From contig NZ_JAIGNM010000002.1 of NCBI RefSeq assembly GCF_019711495.1, positions 605,036 to 669,035 of the forward strand: a DNA stretch of 64,000 nucleotides. The letters run 5' to 3'. Positions 1-8,531 of the stretch are shown one piece after another (position 1 is the first letter of the stretch; each line of letters opens with the position of its first letter). Under the pieces are notes generated by a model, which was not told the DNA's origin, ran no database searches, and was given only the letters and a program-made list of their open reading frames with translations. This stretch comes from Qipengyuania xiamenensis (lineage in GTDB: Bacteria > Pseudomonadota > Alphaproteobacteria > Sphingomonadales > Sphingomonadaceae). The position numbers were made by a program, and so were the translations under genes.

Positions 1-157
1 AAACCGAGCGCATCGCCGCATCGTCGGGCGCAATGAAGACCGCGCGGCCGGTTCCGGCGCGCGCAAGGTCGGCCATGACCAGCGGCTGGGCGCCGCGGGC
101 GACCTGCGCCAGCGTGAGTTGCGTGTCGGCTTTGAGGATGCGGGATAGGTCGGGCAT
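1..157 (-). CDS. mfd: Transcription-repair coupling factor Mfd, N-terminal fragment (runs off the window)
   Basis: Only the first 52 codons are present, read leftward from an ATG at 157. The peptide starts MPDLSRILKAD and contains GRAVFIAPDDAAMR, which matches the beginning of sphingomonad Mfd, where a short helix precedes the UvrB-like homology domain. Mfd removes RNA polymerase stalled at lesions and recruits UvrA. The placement next to sdhE and recG is a known alphaproteobacterial arrangement and carries much of the identification. Helicase motifs lie outside the window, so the call rests on the N-terminus plus synteny. Confidence 0.68.
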   Translation of the reverse strand, partial: MPDLSRILKADTQLTLAQVARGAQPLVMADLARAGTGRAVFIAPDDAAMRSV

Positions 158-212
158 TATGGGGTCAGCGCCGTAAGCCTGCCTGCGTTCCCGTCAACGC
201 GGTTTTGGCCCG

Positions 213-509
213 TCAACGCGGAATGTCGACGTAGTCGAGCTTCTGCATCTTCTCGATCAGCTCGCCCTGGAAGCGGGGCGGGGTGGTCTGGGTTTTTAGT
301 GCCCAGGCCATGATGTCGACGTCATCTTCCTCGAGCAGCGCTTCGAACCAGGCGAGTTCTTCTTCGCCCCATTCTGCGTGGTAGCGATCGAAGAAGCCGC
401 CGATCATGTAATCGGCTTCACGCGTACCGCGATGCCAGCTGCGAAACTTGCAGCGGGCGAGACGACCTTCGGTTGTGAGCATTTCCGGCATGGGGCGCGG
501 GTAGGGCAC
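213..509 (-). CDS. sdhE: Succinate dehydrogenase FAD assembly factor SdhE (DUF339)
   Basis: A 98-residue protein with the signature of the SdhE/Sdh5 family: a basic N-terminal segment leading into FRSWHRGTREADYMIG, which contains the RGxxE-type motif needed for covalent FAD attachment to SdhA, followed by an acidic helical segment (WFEALLEEDDVDIMAWAL). The product acts in the cytosol on complex II before membrane assembly. Methionines at residues 7 and 10 are possible later starts, since family members usually begin about ten residues before RFRSWHRG. It is divergent from recG with about 38 bp between starts and upstream of mfd on the same strand. Confidence 0.9.
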   Translation of the reverse strand: MPYPRPMPEMLTTEGRLARCKFRSWHRGTREADYMIGGFFDRYHAEWGEEELAWFEALLEEDDVDIMAWALKTQTTPPRFQGELIEKMQKLDYVDIPR

Positions 510-547
510 TCGCCAAAGCCGTGCAAGCGGCTATAGCGTTGCGCAGC

Positions 548-2611
548 ATGCGGCCCGACATACTCAATCCCCTGTTTGCCGAGACCGAGACGCTGGAGGG
601 CGTTGGTCCCAAGCTGAAGAAGCCTCTCGACAAGCTGGGGCTGACACGGCTGCGCGACCTTGCCTACCACCTGCCCGAACGGTTCGTCACACGGCGCGCG
701 GTCGATACGGTCGACGAGGCTGGCGAGGGCGAGAACATCGTCCTCAAGCTTACCGTTACCGAACATCGCGGGGGACGCTCTCCGCGCGCGCCCTATAGGG
801 TGCTGGCGCAGGACAGCGTGGGCAACATTCTCGCGCTGACCTATTTCGGGCGCGCATCCTATACGGCGAAGAAGCAGCTGCCGGTGGGCGAGACGCGCTG
901 GGTGGCGGGCAAGATAGAGCGTTACGGCGACATGCTTCAGATCGTCCATCCGGATCATGTCGTCGAGGAGGGCGGCGACACGCTGCAGCGCCTGTGCGAG
1001 CCGGTCTATCGCCTGTCGGAAGGCCTCACGCAGCCGCGCGTCGCGGGGCTTGTCGACCAGGTTCTGGCGAAGTTGCCGCAATTGCCCGAATGGATCGAGC
1101 CGACACAGGTCGAGAAAGCCGAATGGCCTTGCTGGCGCGATGCTCTTCGCAGTGCCCACAAGGGTGAACACAAGACGGCGCGCGACCGGCTGGCCTATGA
1201 CGAATTGCTGGCGAACAGCCTCGCGCTGATGCTGGTGCGGGCGGACAACCGCAAGCGCAGGGGGCAACCGCTCCAAGGCGACGGCAGCTATCGCGGCAAG
1301 CTCGACCTGCCGTTTCCGCTGACGGGCGCGCAGAAACGCTCGATCGCCGAGATCGAAGGCGACATGGCGCAGGAAGCGCCGATGCTGCGCCTGCTGCAAG
1401 GCGATGTGGGCGCTGGCAAGACGGTGGTGGCGCTCGAAGCAATGCTGATCGCGGTTGAGGCAGGCGCGCAGGCTGCACTGCTCGCCCCGACAGAGATCCT
1501 CGCCCGCCAGCATTTCGAGAGCCTGCGCAGCATGGCCGAACCCACCGGCGCGCAGGTGGCGCTGCTGACGGGTCGCGACAAGGGCAAGGCGCGGGAAGGC
1601 ACGCTCATGGGGCTGCTCGACGGCAGCATCGATATCGTCGTCGGCACCCATGCGATCTTCCAGGACAAGGTCGCCTACAAGAACCTCGCCATGGTCGTGA
1701 TCGACGAACAGCACCGCTTCGGCGTCGGCCAGCGGCTGATGCTGGCAAGCAAGGGCAAGCGCGCGCCGCATGTCCTTGCCATGACCGCCACGCCCATCCC
1801 GCGCACGCTGACGCTCGCGCATTATGGAGAGCTCGATGTCAGCAAGCTAGACGAGCTGCCGCCCGGCAGGCAGGCGATCGACACGGTGGTAATGGGGCAG
1901 GACAAGGTCGCTCCTCTCGTCGAGCGGCTGGCCGCACAATTCGAGCAAGGACGGCAGGCATTCTGGGTCTGTCCGATGGTCCGCGAAATGGACGGGCCGG
2001 AGGAAATCGCCGCAGCCGAGGCACGCTATGCTGCGCTGAAGGAGCGGTTCGGCGACGATGTCGTCATGGTCCATGGCCAGCTCGCGCCCGAGATGAAGGA
2101 CGCGGCGATGGAGCGGTTCGCGCGCGGCGACGCGCGGCTTCTGGTGGCGACGACCGTGATCGAGGTCGGGGTCGACGTTCCGAATGCCACACTGATGGTG
2201 ATCGAGCAGGCCGAGCGTTTCGGCCTAGCCCAGCTGCACCAGCTTCGCGGCCGTGTCGGGCGCGGAAGCGAGAAAAGCTTCTGTGTCCTTCTCCACGGTG
2301 AAAGCCTGTCGGAAACCGCCCAGAAGCGCCTGGCCCTGATGCGTGAGAGCCAGGACGGATTCCTGCTCGCAGAGGAAGACCTGAAACTGCGCGGCGGCGG
2401 CGAACTGCTCGGCACACGCCAATCGGGGGACACGCCCTTTGCCGTGGCCAGCTTCGAGCAGATCACCGAGCTCCTGCCGCTGGCCCATGACGATGCCCGC
2501 TTGTTGATGGATCGCGACGGCGGGTTGGAGGGAAAACGCGGCGAAGCGGCGCGGGTTTTACTTTACCTTTTCGAACGCGACTTCGGAGTGAAGACCCTGC
2601 GCGGAGGCTAA
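548..2611 (+). CDS. recG: ATP-dependent DNA helicase RecG
   Basis: A 687-residue protein, the usual RecG length. It remodels stalled replication forks and branch-migrates Holliday junctions. The wedge/OB domain occupies the N-terminal third (LEGVGPKLKKPL near the start, AYHLPERF). Helicase motifs follow: Walker A GDVGAGKT near residue 285, DEQHRFG near 385, TATPIPRTL near 414, and the C-terminal region with ATTVIEVGVDVPNAT and QLRGRVGRG. An in-frame ATG nine codons upstream (521) exists, but MRPDILNPLF is the typical family start and leaves room for a promoter between recG and the divergent sdhE. Confidence 0.96.
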   Translation: MRPDILNPLFAETETLEGVGPKLKKPLDKLGLTRLRDLAYHLPERFVTRRAVDTVDEAGEGENIVLKLTVTEHRGGRSPRAPYRVLAQDSVGNILALTYFGRASYTAKKQLPVGETRWVAGKIERYGDMLQIVHPDHVVEEGGDTLQRLCEPVYRLSEGLTQPRVAGLVDQVLAKLPQLPEWIEPTQVEKAEWPCWRDALRSAHKGEHKTARDRLAYDELLANSLALMLVRADNRKRRGQPLQGDGSYRGKLDLPFPLTGAQKRSIAEIEGDMAQEAPMLRLLQGDVGAGKTVVALEAMLIAVEAGAQAALLAPTEILARQHFESLRSMAEPTGAQVALLTGRDKGKAREGTLMGLLDGSIDIVVGTHAIFQDKVAYKNLAMVVIDEQHRFGVGQRLMLASKGKRAPHVLAMTATPIPRTLTLAHYGELDVSKLDELPPGRQAIDTVVMGQDKVAPLVERLAAQFEQGRQAFWVCPMVREMDGPEEIAAAEARYAALKERFGDDVVMVHGQLAPEMKDAAMERFARGDARLLVATTVIEVGVDVPNATLMVIEQAERFGLAQLHQLRGRVGRGSEKSFCVLLHGESLSETAQKRLALMRESQDGFLLAEEDLKLRGGGELLGTRQSGDTPFAVASFEQITELLPLAHDDARLLMDRDGGLEGKRGEAARVLLYLFERDFGVKTLRGG

Positions 2612-2643
2612 TTCTAGGGATTTGCTAAGAATTGGGCGTTAAA

Positions 2644-2664
2644 CCCCCGCGCAACAGGGGGGGG
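2644..2664 (+). promoter_or_regulatory. C5/G8 hairpin over the ribosome-binding region of the 2669 gene
   Basis: CCCCC at 2644-2648 can pair with part of the G8 run at 2657-2664, with an eight-base loop between. The G run ends four bases before the ATG at 2669, so pairing would cover the only purine-rich stretch that could bind the ribosome. The G8 tract is also prone to length change during replication. Seen directly; any regulatory effect is inference. Confidence 0.35.
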
Positions 2665-2668
2665 CTTC

Positions 2669-3250
2669 ATGCAGGCTGTTCATTATTCGACCGCGCGCGT
2701 TTTCGCCATGTGCCTCGCGATGCTCGGTTTCATCGTGGTAGGCGTCTTCATGTGGAGCGGGCTCTACGGCAAGGGCGCCTTTGCCGGCGCAGTCCTGATG
2801 ATTATCGGCATCTGCGGCTTGCCGGCCATGGCGCGCTACCTGCTGGGTGGCGGGCTGATCCTCGAATATGATCGCACCTTCGTGACGTTTCACGGCGTTC
2901 TGTCGACTACCCGCCTTCGCTGGGACGAGGTGACCGGCATCGAGATCGAAGAACAGACCTACAACTGGGTCGCCAAGAACCGTTTCCTCAAGATCAAGGG
3001 ACCGTTCTCATTCCTCGGCTATGCCAGCATGACCGAGCGCCTGCTAGCAAGGCAGCATCGCCCGATCGGCAAGCTGCTGGACCAGATCACCGACTATCTG
3101 GAATCGCCCGAGGTCGCTCCGCAGCAACCGGTGCGTCAAACCGGTTTCGGCAATGCCATGCCAGATACGCGCTCGACCGGCGTTATCGGCGAACAGCCCG
3201 TCGCGGCCTCTCAGGTGCGTGCCGGCGGTTTCGGTCGCAAGGGACTTTAG
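2669..3250 (+). CDS. Conserved membrane protein with a PH-like cytosolic part, function unknown
   Basis: A 193-residue protein. Two hydrophobic helices occupy roughly residues 12-30 and 37-61. They are followed by a beta-rich stretch (ILEYDRTFVTFHGVLSTTRLRWDEVTGIEIEEQ) that resembles bacterial PH-like domains in which a membrane anchor is followed by a 'WDEV..I' strand pattern, and then a low-complexity tail. The start follows an eight-G run at 2657-2664 that could act as, or mask, the ribosome binding site. Its end overlaps the convergent fructosamine kinase gene by 4 bp. I do not recognise a specific function. Confidence 0.72.
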   Translation: MQAVHYSTARVFAMCLAMLGFIVVGVFMWSGLYGKGAFAGAVLMIIGICGLPAMARYLLGGGLILEYDRTFVTFHGVLSTTRLRWDEVTGIEIEEQTYNWVAKNRFLKIKGPFSFLGYASMTERLLARQHRPIGKLLDQITDYLESPEVAPQQPVRQTGFGNAMPDTRSTGVIGEQPVAASQVRAGGFGRKGL

Positions 3251-4056
3251 AAACCTAGCGCGGCGAGCTCCCGCTCCACCGCAGGTCTGTAGCTTTCGCC
3301 GAACAGGCGGACGTGCAGCAGCCACATCCACAGGCGATAGACGGGTAGGCGGTTTCGCCATCCGCTTTCAAGGTCGAGCGCATCGAAGAAATCCGGCGTC
3401 GGAGTGTCCAATACCGTCAGGCTGGCGACATCGACTTCGCGGTCGCCGTAATATGCGCAGGGGTCGATCAGCCCGCTGATCCGCTCGCCGGAAACAAGCA
3501 CATTTCCGCCCCATAGATCGCCATGGAGCAATGAAGGTGTCGGCGAGGCTGGCAGCATGTCCGGAAGCCGTCCGGCCAGCTCCTCGATCCGCCTGCCAAG
3601 GTCTGCCGCGATATGCGGGACGTGACACAACAGCCTGCGTTCGCCCCAGAACTTCGGCCAGTTCTCGGTTATACCGTTCTCGACGATCACTTGCCTGAGG
3701 GCGTAGTCTTCCTGCCAACCGTAAGCGTCGCCCCGCAAGGAATGCAGGCCGTCCAGCGCCTGCGTGAGGGAAACCCAGGTCTTGCCCGCGAGCATGCCGT
3801 CGGAAGGGAGGTGCTCGATCAGGAGATTGCGCTCGTCGAAGCCGATTACTTTCGGCACGGGGGCAGTGCTGGCCCCCATCGCTTCGAGCATCCGTGCCTC
3901 GACGGCTACAACCGGTCCGGTCTTGCCAACGACCTTCGAACCATCGGCAAACTCGATCAGCGAGGCACCCGAAATGTCCCCGCCGGCGAACCGCGTTACG
4001 GCGGTCGGTTTCGTGCCGCAGGTCGCTTCGGCAAATCCGGCGAGGTCCTGGCTCAT
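3247..4056 (-). CDS. Fructosamine kinase family protein
   Basis: A 269-residue protein of the fructosamine/ketosamine-3-kinase family, which share the aminoglycoside phosphotransferase fold. The catalytic loop HGDLWGGNVL and the following metal-binding segment LIDPCAYYGDREVDVA are both intact. Family members phosphorylate sugar adducts on amines so that the adduct falls apart, a protein-deglycation role; the substrate here is not known. The ATG at 4056 overlaps the stop of the ABC1-kinase gene as ATGA, so translation is coupled. A longer open frame upstream is only a shadow of that neighbour. Confidence 0.85.
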   Translation of the reverse strand: MSQDLAGFAEATCGTKPTAVTRFAGGDISGASLIEFADGSKVVGKTGPVVAVEARMLEAMGASTAPVPKVIGFDERNLLIEHLPSDGMLAGKTWVSLTQALDGLHSLRGDAYGWQEDYALRQVIVENGITENWPKFWGERRLLCHVPHIAADLGRRIEELAGRLPDMLPASPTPSLLHGDLWGGNVLVSGERISGLIDPCAYYGDREVDVASLTVLDTPTPDFFDALDLESGWRNRLPVYRLWMWLLHVRLFGESYRPAVERELAALGF

Positions 4057-5384
4057 GCCGTCTCCGTCAAGACCTTCCTGACGATACCGCGGACATCGAC
4101 ACGCGCACCCAGCCGCGCACAGAGCAGCGCGGTTCCGCTGACCTTCCGCTGGACGAACAGCGTTTCGGCAGGCGGCAGGTGCCAGCTCTCGCGGTCGCGT
4201 GCGATCGGCATCACCGTCTCGCGGATTTCCGGCACGAATGCCCGGTCGCCGAAGTCGAGCTTGTCCTCGCTCGACATCTGGGTGACGACGATGTCGACAG
4301 CATGGCGCATGGCATCGGGGTGGCGTTCGAGCGCGCGCGGATTGATGAAACCTGCCGCGATTGCAGCTTCCATGACCTTTTCGCGGTCTTCCTCGAGGCC
4401 CGCCTCGATCAGCCGGCGATAATCCTGCGAAATACCGGGCGAGACTTCGCGCGTCGCACCGAAGTCGAGCAAGACGATCCTGCCCGTTTTGGCCTGCCAT
4501 CGGTAATTGGCGAAATTCGGGTCGGTCTGCATCAGGCGACTGTCGAACAGCTCGCGCGCGACCAGTTCGATCAACTCTGCGGCAACGCGGTCACGCAATT
4601 CCTGCGGCTGCGAGGCGAGGTCTTCGATCGGGGAACCTTCCTCGTAGCTCATGGCGAGGATGCGGTCGGTGGTCAGAGCGGTTTCCAACTCAGGAACGAT
4701 GAATTCCTCGCGCCCTGCGAGCATCTCGCCGAAACGCGTCAGCATCGCGCCCTCGCGCCTGTAATCCGCTTCTTCGCGCAGCTGCTCCTTCGCGGCGGCC
4801 AGCAACGGGTCGATGTCGAGCTCGGGCGGCAAGAGGCCAGTCAGTTTCAGCAGGCTCGCGACATTGTCGACGTCGGAATCGATGCTTTGCGCAACGCCGG
4901 GGTACTGGACCTTGATCGCCAGCAACCGTCCGTCCGGCAGCATGGCGCGGTGGACCTGCCCGATTGAGGCTGCCGCAATCGGTCGCGGCTCGAAGCGGCG
5001 GAACTGCTTGCGCCAGTCCTTGCCCCATTCTGAGGCCAGCACCTTGTCGAGCTGGCGCGGGGGCATGAAATCGGCCCGGTCGCGCAGGCGGGCGAGGATA
5101 TCTGCCAGCTCTGGCGGAAGCAGGTCGCCTGCATCCATGGAGATCATCTGGCCCAGCTTCATCGCTGCGCCCCGCAGATGCGCGAGCCGGTCGGTCAGCC
5201 GCTTGGCATTGCCCGGTGTCAGGAGGATCTGATCGAGGCGCGGCCGTTCGCCATTCGCCAGCCGCCTTGCACCCTCGCTCAGCGCGCCACCGGCGAGACC
5301 TCCGGCAAGGCGCGTAAATCCGCCCAGTCGTCCGATGCGGGACGAGGGGACGGAACGGTGACGCGAAGTCTTGTCTTCAGCCAT
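4053..5384 (-). CDS. ABC1/UbiB-family (ADCK-like) atypical kinase
   Basis: A 443-residue protein with the hallmarks of the ABC1/UbiB/COQ8 family: the KxGQ motif (KLGQMIS, residues 76-82), a following PPEL segment, the alanine-rich nucleotide loop AAASIGQVHRA, AIKVQYPGV with the ATP-binding lysine, and LLDFGATREV as the DFG element. Relatives support ubiquinone synthesis by an ATPase activity rather than ordinary protein phosphorylation. It is the middle gene of a tight three-gene operon, overlapping the phosphatase upstream by 8 bp and the fructosamine kinase downstream by 4 bp. The canonical ubiB gene may lie elsewhere, so I leave the symbol empty. Confidence 0.87.
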   Translation of the reverse strand: MAEDKTSRHRSVPSSRIGRLGGFTRLAGGLAGGALSEGARRLANGERPRLDQILLTPGNAKRLTDRLAHLRGAAMKLGQMISMDAGDLLPPELADILARLRDRADFMPPRQLDKVLASEWGKDWRKQFRRFEPRPIAAASIGQVHRAMLPDGRLLAIKVQYPGVAQSIDSDVDNVASLLKLTGLLPPELDIDPLLAAAKEQLREEADYRREGAMLTRFGEMLAGREEFIVPELETALTTDRILAMSYEEGSPIEDLASQPQELRDRVAAELIELVARELFDSRLMQTDPNFANYRWQAKTGRIVLLDFGATREVSPGISQDYRRLIEAGLEEDREKVMEAAIAAGFINPRALERHPDAMRHAVDIVVTQMSSEDKLDFGDRAFVPEIRETVMPIARDRESWHLPPAETLFVQRKVSGTALLCARLGARVDVRGIVRKVLTETA

Positions 5385-5850
5385 GTTCGTCGATCATCAC
5401 GGCGATGAGCGCCCGCGCGCCTGCGTCCACTTCGCTCCAGGTAATCGCGAAGCCTTCCTCGCCGCCGTAATAGGGATCGCCCACTTCGCGGCCCTGCTGC
5501 CCGGGTACGAGGTCAAGCAGCATCGCGACCCTGGCCTTGCCCGCATCGGGTTCGATCCTGCGGATATTGGCCATGTTCGACCGGTCCATCCCTAGGATGT
5601 AGTCGAATTCGTGAAAGTCCTGCTGCTTCAGCTGGCGTCCGCGATAGCTGCGGATATCGATGCCGTTTCGGTCAGCCTCGTCGATGCTGCGCGGATCGGG
5701 CGGCTGGCCCACGTGATAATCTGCAGTACCGGCGCTTGCGACCTCGACCGACAGCCCGATCTCTTCGGCAGCCTTGCGGAACGCCGCCTCTGCCAGCGGT
5801 GAGCGGCATATATTGCCGAGACAGACGAACAGGACTGAGGGCGTGGACAT
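5377..5850 (-). CDS. Low-molecular-weight protein-tyrosine phosphatase
   Basis: A 157-residue protein starting MSTPSVLFVCLGNICRSPLAE. This contains the P-loop CLGNICRS (CX5RS) with the catalytic cysteine; the general-acid aspartate is in DPYYGGEEGF near the C-terminus. The start at 5850 is chosen over an upstream ATG at 5892 because family members start only a few residues before the VLFVCLGN strand. It leads the operon with the ABC1-like kinase and fructosamine kinase. Enzymes of this type remove phosphate from tyrosine-phosphorylated proteins or act on arginine phosphate or small substrates; the target here cannot be read from sequence. Confidence 0.92.
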   Translation of the reverse strand: MSTPSVLFVCLGNICRSPLAEAAFRKAAEEIGLSVEVASAGTADYHVGQPPDPRSIDEADRNGIDIRSYRGRQLKQQDFHEFDYILGMDRSNMANIRRIEPDAGKARVAMLLDLVPGQQGREVGDPYYGGEEGFAITWSEVDAGARALIAVMIDEHG

Positions 5851-5963
5851 GGGAAAAGCGGTCTCGCAGCGAGGACGGAAGGGTTCCGCCATTCAATCGC
5901 CCGAAACTGCGCTTGTTCCAGACCGCGCACAATGCGCGGCTCGTCGAAATGTAAGAAGATAAA

Positions 5964-6040
5964 TGGTCGGGGAGAGAGGATTCGAACCTCCGGCCCCTGC
6001 CTCCCGAAGACAGTGCTCTACCAGGCTGAGCTACTCCCCG
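5964..6040 (-). tRNA. tRNA-Pro (anticodon CGG)
   Basis: On the reverse strand the sequence folds as a cloverleaf: acceptor CGGGGAG pairing with CTCCCCG, anticodon stem CTGTC/GGCAG with loop TTCGGGA giving anticodon CGG, T-loop GTTCGAATCC, discriminator A and an encoded CCA (5964-5966). It reads codon CCG, common in this GC-rich genome. Confidence 0.95.
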
Positions 6041-6091
6041 ACCGGATCGGCCCGCCGCGTCGAAACGCTGCGGGAGCGAAGCAAGGCGCGC

Positions 6092-6120
6092 CCTATAGGT
6101 GTGGATTGCGGTAGGCGCAA
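6092..6120 (-). promoter_or_regulatory. Promoter for tRNA-Pro
   Basis: Reverse-strand TTGCGC (6120-6115), a 17-bp spacer and TATAGG (6097-6092) form a sigma70-type promoter about 50 bp upstream of the tRNA 5' end. Spacing is ideal and both hexamers are close to consensus for a GC-rich alphaproteobacterium. Seen in the sequence; activity is inferred. Confidence 0.55.
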
Positions 6121-6160
6121 GCGGGCTTTTGCGTTAATTTGGGACTAGGGCCGCAAAGCA

Positions 6161-7123
6161 ATGAAAAGCGATCAAGAGCCGGTGCCAGAAACACATTTCG
6201 AAACCCAGTACCTCGAGCTGATGCGCCGCATCTGGCTCGAAGGCGACGAGCGGCGCGATCGCACGGGTATCGGGACGCGTTCGGTCTTCGGCGCGATGCT
6301 GCGATTCGACCTTTCCGATGGCGCCATGCCGCTCATCACGACCAAGCGCGTCTACTGGAAGACCGCAACGCGCGAATTGCTGTGGTTCCTCACCGGAGAC
6401 ACCAATATCCGCCCGCTGGTGCTGCAGGGCGTGAAAATCTGGAACGAGTGGCCGCACGCGAAATATGTCGAGCAGACGGGCGACGAGATTTCGCTCGACG
6501 ATTTCGTGCAGCGCATTGCCGATGACGAGCATTTTGCCGCCATGTGGGGCGACCTTGGCCCGGTATACGGCAAGCAGTGGGTCGACTGGCCGACCTTCCA
6601 GCCGGTGAAGGGCGGGTTGTTCCGCAAGGGACGGGGCATCAACCAGGTGGCCGAAGTGGTCGAATCGCTTCAGGAGAATCCGGGTAGCCGTCGTCACATC
6701 ATCGAAGGCTGGAACGTCGCCGACGTGCCACGCATGGCGCTGCCGCCGTGCCACAAGACCTACCAGTTCCACGTGAGCGAGGGCAGCGACGGCAAGGCGC
6801 GCCTCAACGGCCTGCTCTACCAGCGCAGCTGCGATGTCGCGCTCGGCCTGCCCTTCAACCTGTGGTCGGCGGCGCTGCTCCAGCGCATGCTTGCCCAGCA
6901 GGCGGGACTGGAGCCGGGCGAATTCGTCTGGATGGGCGGCGATACGCACCTCTATCTCAACCACGAACACCTTGTGAAAGAGCAGCTTTCACGGGAACCG
7001 CAAGGCCACCCGCGGCTTGAGATTCTGCGGCGCCCGGCGACTATCTTCGACTACCGGATTGAGGATTTCGCGGTTCACGACTACACGCCGCACGGGCCGA
7101 TCAAGGCTCCCGTCGCGGTGTGA
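6161..7123 (+). CDS. thyA: Thymidylate synthase
   Basis: A 320-residue ThyA that methylates dUMP to dTMP using 5,10-methylene-THF. Visible landmarks: RRDRTGIGTRSVFG (phosphate-binding arginine loop), PLITTKRVYWKTATRELLWFLTG, the nucleophile Cys197 in ALPPCHKTYQF, RSCDVALGLPFN, DTHLYLNH and the C-terminal closing segment ending APVAV. The protein is longer than the 264-residue E. coli enzyme because of an insertion around residues 100-160 (EQTGDEISLDDFVQRI, FQPVKGGLFRKGRGINQ), as in many alphaproteobacterial homologues. It stands alone between tRNA-Pro and the oxoacid dehydrogenase operon. Confidence 0.97.
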   Translation: MKSDQEPVPETHFETQYLELMRRIWLEGDERRDRTGIGTRSVFGAMLRFDLSDGAMPLITTKRVYWKTATRELLWFLTGDTNIRPLVLQGVKIWNEWPHAKYVEQTGDEISLDDFVQRIADDEHFAAMWGDLGPVYGKQWVDWPTFQPVKGGLFRKGRGINQVAEVVESLQENPGSRRHIIEGWNVADVPRMALPPCHKTYQFHVSEGSDGKARLNGLLYQRSCDVALGLPFNLWSAALLQRMLAQQAGLEPGEFVWMGGDTHLYLNHEHLVKEQLSREPQGHPRLEILRRPATIFDYRIEDFAVHDYTPHGPIKAPVAV

Positions 7124-7147
7124 CCGAAATCGTATGCATAGGCGTAC

Positions 7148-7176
7148 TTGACCGTTTCCCTCGCGCGAAATAAAAT
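7148..7176 (+). promoter_or_regulatory. Promoter for the branched-chain oxoacid dehydrogenase operon
   Basis: TTGACC at 7148-7153 and TAAAAT at 7171-7176 are separated by exactly 17 bp, 39 bp before the E1-alpha start codon. Both hexamers match sigma70 consensus closely. It is one of the best promoters in the window and fits a housekeeping operon. Confidence 0.65.
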
Positions 7177-7214
7177 AACGCGGAAGCGTAAGATTACGTC
7201 TGGGAGACGATTCT

Positions 7215-8531
7215 ATGGCCGACAGGCCTCAAGGTACTGCGAAAGCTGGCGATAACCGCCCCAAGCTCTCGCTTCACGTACCCGAACCAAAATTCCGGCC
7301 CGGTGACGCGGTCGACTTCTCGCATATCGAGGTGCCCGAAGCAGGCGCGCAGCCGCGCCCTGACGAGACCACCGATCCCAAGGACATGCTGGACTTCGCC
7401 CACGGGCTGATCCGCGTGCTGGGTGAGGACAACAAGGCGCATGGTCCCTGGGACCCGAAGCTCGATCCCGAAACGCTGCGCACCATGCTCGGCCACATGG
7501 CCATGACGCGCGCCTTCGACGAGCGCATGTTCCGCGGCCAGCGGCAGGGCAAGACCAGCTTCTACATGAAGTGCACCGGCGAAGAGGCGACCAGCGTGTC
7601 GGCCTCGATGGCTCTTGCGGCGGACGACATGGTCTTCCCCAGCTATCGCCAGCAGGGCATCCTGATCCAGCGCGGCTATCCGATGATCGAGATGATCAAC
7701 CAGATCTACTCGAACCGGGGCGACAAGCTGAAGGGCCGCCAGCTGCCGATCATGTATTCGAGCAAGGAGCACAGCTTCTTCACCATCTCGGGCAACCTCG
7801 CCACGCAGACCCCGCAGGCGGTCGGCTGGGCGATGGCATCGGCGATCAAGGGCGACAGCCGGATCGCCGCGACCTGGGTGGGCGAGGGCAGCACCGCGGA
7901 AGGCGACTTCCACTCGGCTTGCCTGTTCGCGACCGTCTACAACGCACCGGTCATCCTCAACGTGGTCAACAACCAGTGGGCGATCTCGAGCTTCAGCGGC
8001 TTCGCGGGCGCAGAGCGCGCGACTTTTGCCGCGCGCGGTGTCGGTTATGGCATTGCCTCGCTGCGCGTCGACGGTAACGATCCGCTGGCCTGCTATGCAG
8101 CCGAGCAGTGGGCCGCCAACCGCGCCCGCGCTAATGCCGGTCCGACGCTGATCGAGTTCTTCAGTTACCGCGCGGAAGGTCATTCCACTTCGGACGATCC
8201 CAGCGGCTATCGCAGCGCGCAGGAGCGGGACGAGTGGCCGCTCGGCGACCCCGTGATGCGCCTCAAGAACCACCTCATCGAAATCGGTGAGTGGGACGAG
8301 GAGCGTCAGGAAAAGATGGACCTCGAAGCGGCCGAATACGTGAAGAAGACCACCAAGGAAGCCGAAGAGAACGGCATTCTCGGCCACGGTCTCCACCACC
8401 CGTTCCGCACCATGTTCGAAGACGTGTTCGAAGAGCTGCCCTGGCATCTCAAGGAACAGGCTGAACAGGCGATCCACGAACGCGAGACCAAATTCCCCGA
8501 AGGACTCCCGAACGGAGGAAAGGGCGCATGA
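7215..8531 (+). CDS. bkdA1: Branched-chain 2-oxoacid dehydrogenase E1 component, alpha subunit
   Basis: A 438-residue thiamine-diphosphate enzyme subunit. It oxidatively decarboxylates the 2-oxoacids derived from Val, Leu and Ile and passes the acyl group to the E2 lipoyl arm. The ThDP motif begins GEGSTAEGDFHSA and ends VNNQWAIS (about residues 222-258), with the phosphorylation-loop-like YRAEGHSTSDDPSGYR later. The roughly 70-residue N-terminal extension (LHVPEPKFRPGDAVDFSHIEVP) is characteristic of the BCKDH alpha chain rather than pyruvate dehydrogenase alpha. The stop overlaps the E1-beta start as ATGA. Confidence 0.9.
   Translation: MADRPQGTAKAGDNRPKLSLHVPEPKFRPGDAVDFSHIEVPEAGAQPRPDETTDPKDMLDFAHGLIRVLGEDNKAHGPWDPKLDPETLRTMLGHMAMTRAFDERMFRGQRQGKTSFYMKCTGEEATSVSASMALAADDMVFPSYRQQGILIQRGYPMIEMINQIYSNRGDKLKGRQLPIMYSSKEHSFFTISGNLATQTPQAVGWAMASAIKGDSRIAATWVGEGSTAEGDFHSACLFATVYNAPVILNVVNNQWAISSFSGFAGAERATFAARGVGYGIASLRVDGNDPLACYAAEQWAANRARANAGPTLIEFFSYRAEGHSTSDDPSGYRSAQERDEWPLGDPVMRLKNHLIEIGEWDEERQEKMDLEAAEYVKKTTKEAEENGILGHGLHHPFRTMFEDVFEELPWHLKEQAEQAIHERETKFPEGLPNGGKGA

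Noticed and set aside
404..1822. Long reverse-strand open frame opposite recG
   Set aside because: It is an antisense shadow of an intact recG with clear helicase motifs; the translated product is Arg/Ala/Leu-rich without any family pattern.
5850..5892. Upstream ATG (5892) as start of the tyrosine phosphatase
   Set aside because: It would add 14 residues not seen in the family, which begins just before the VLFVCLGN strand.
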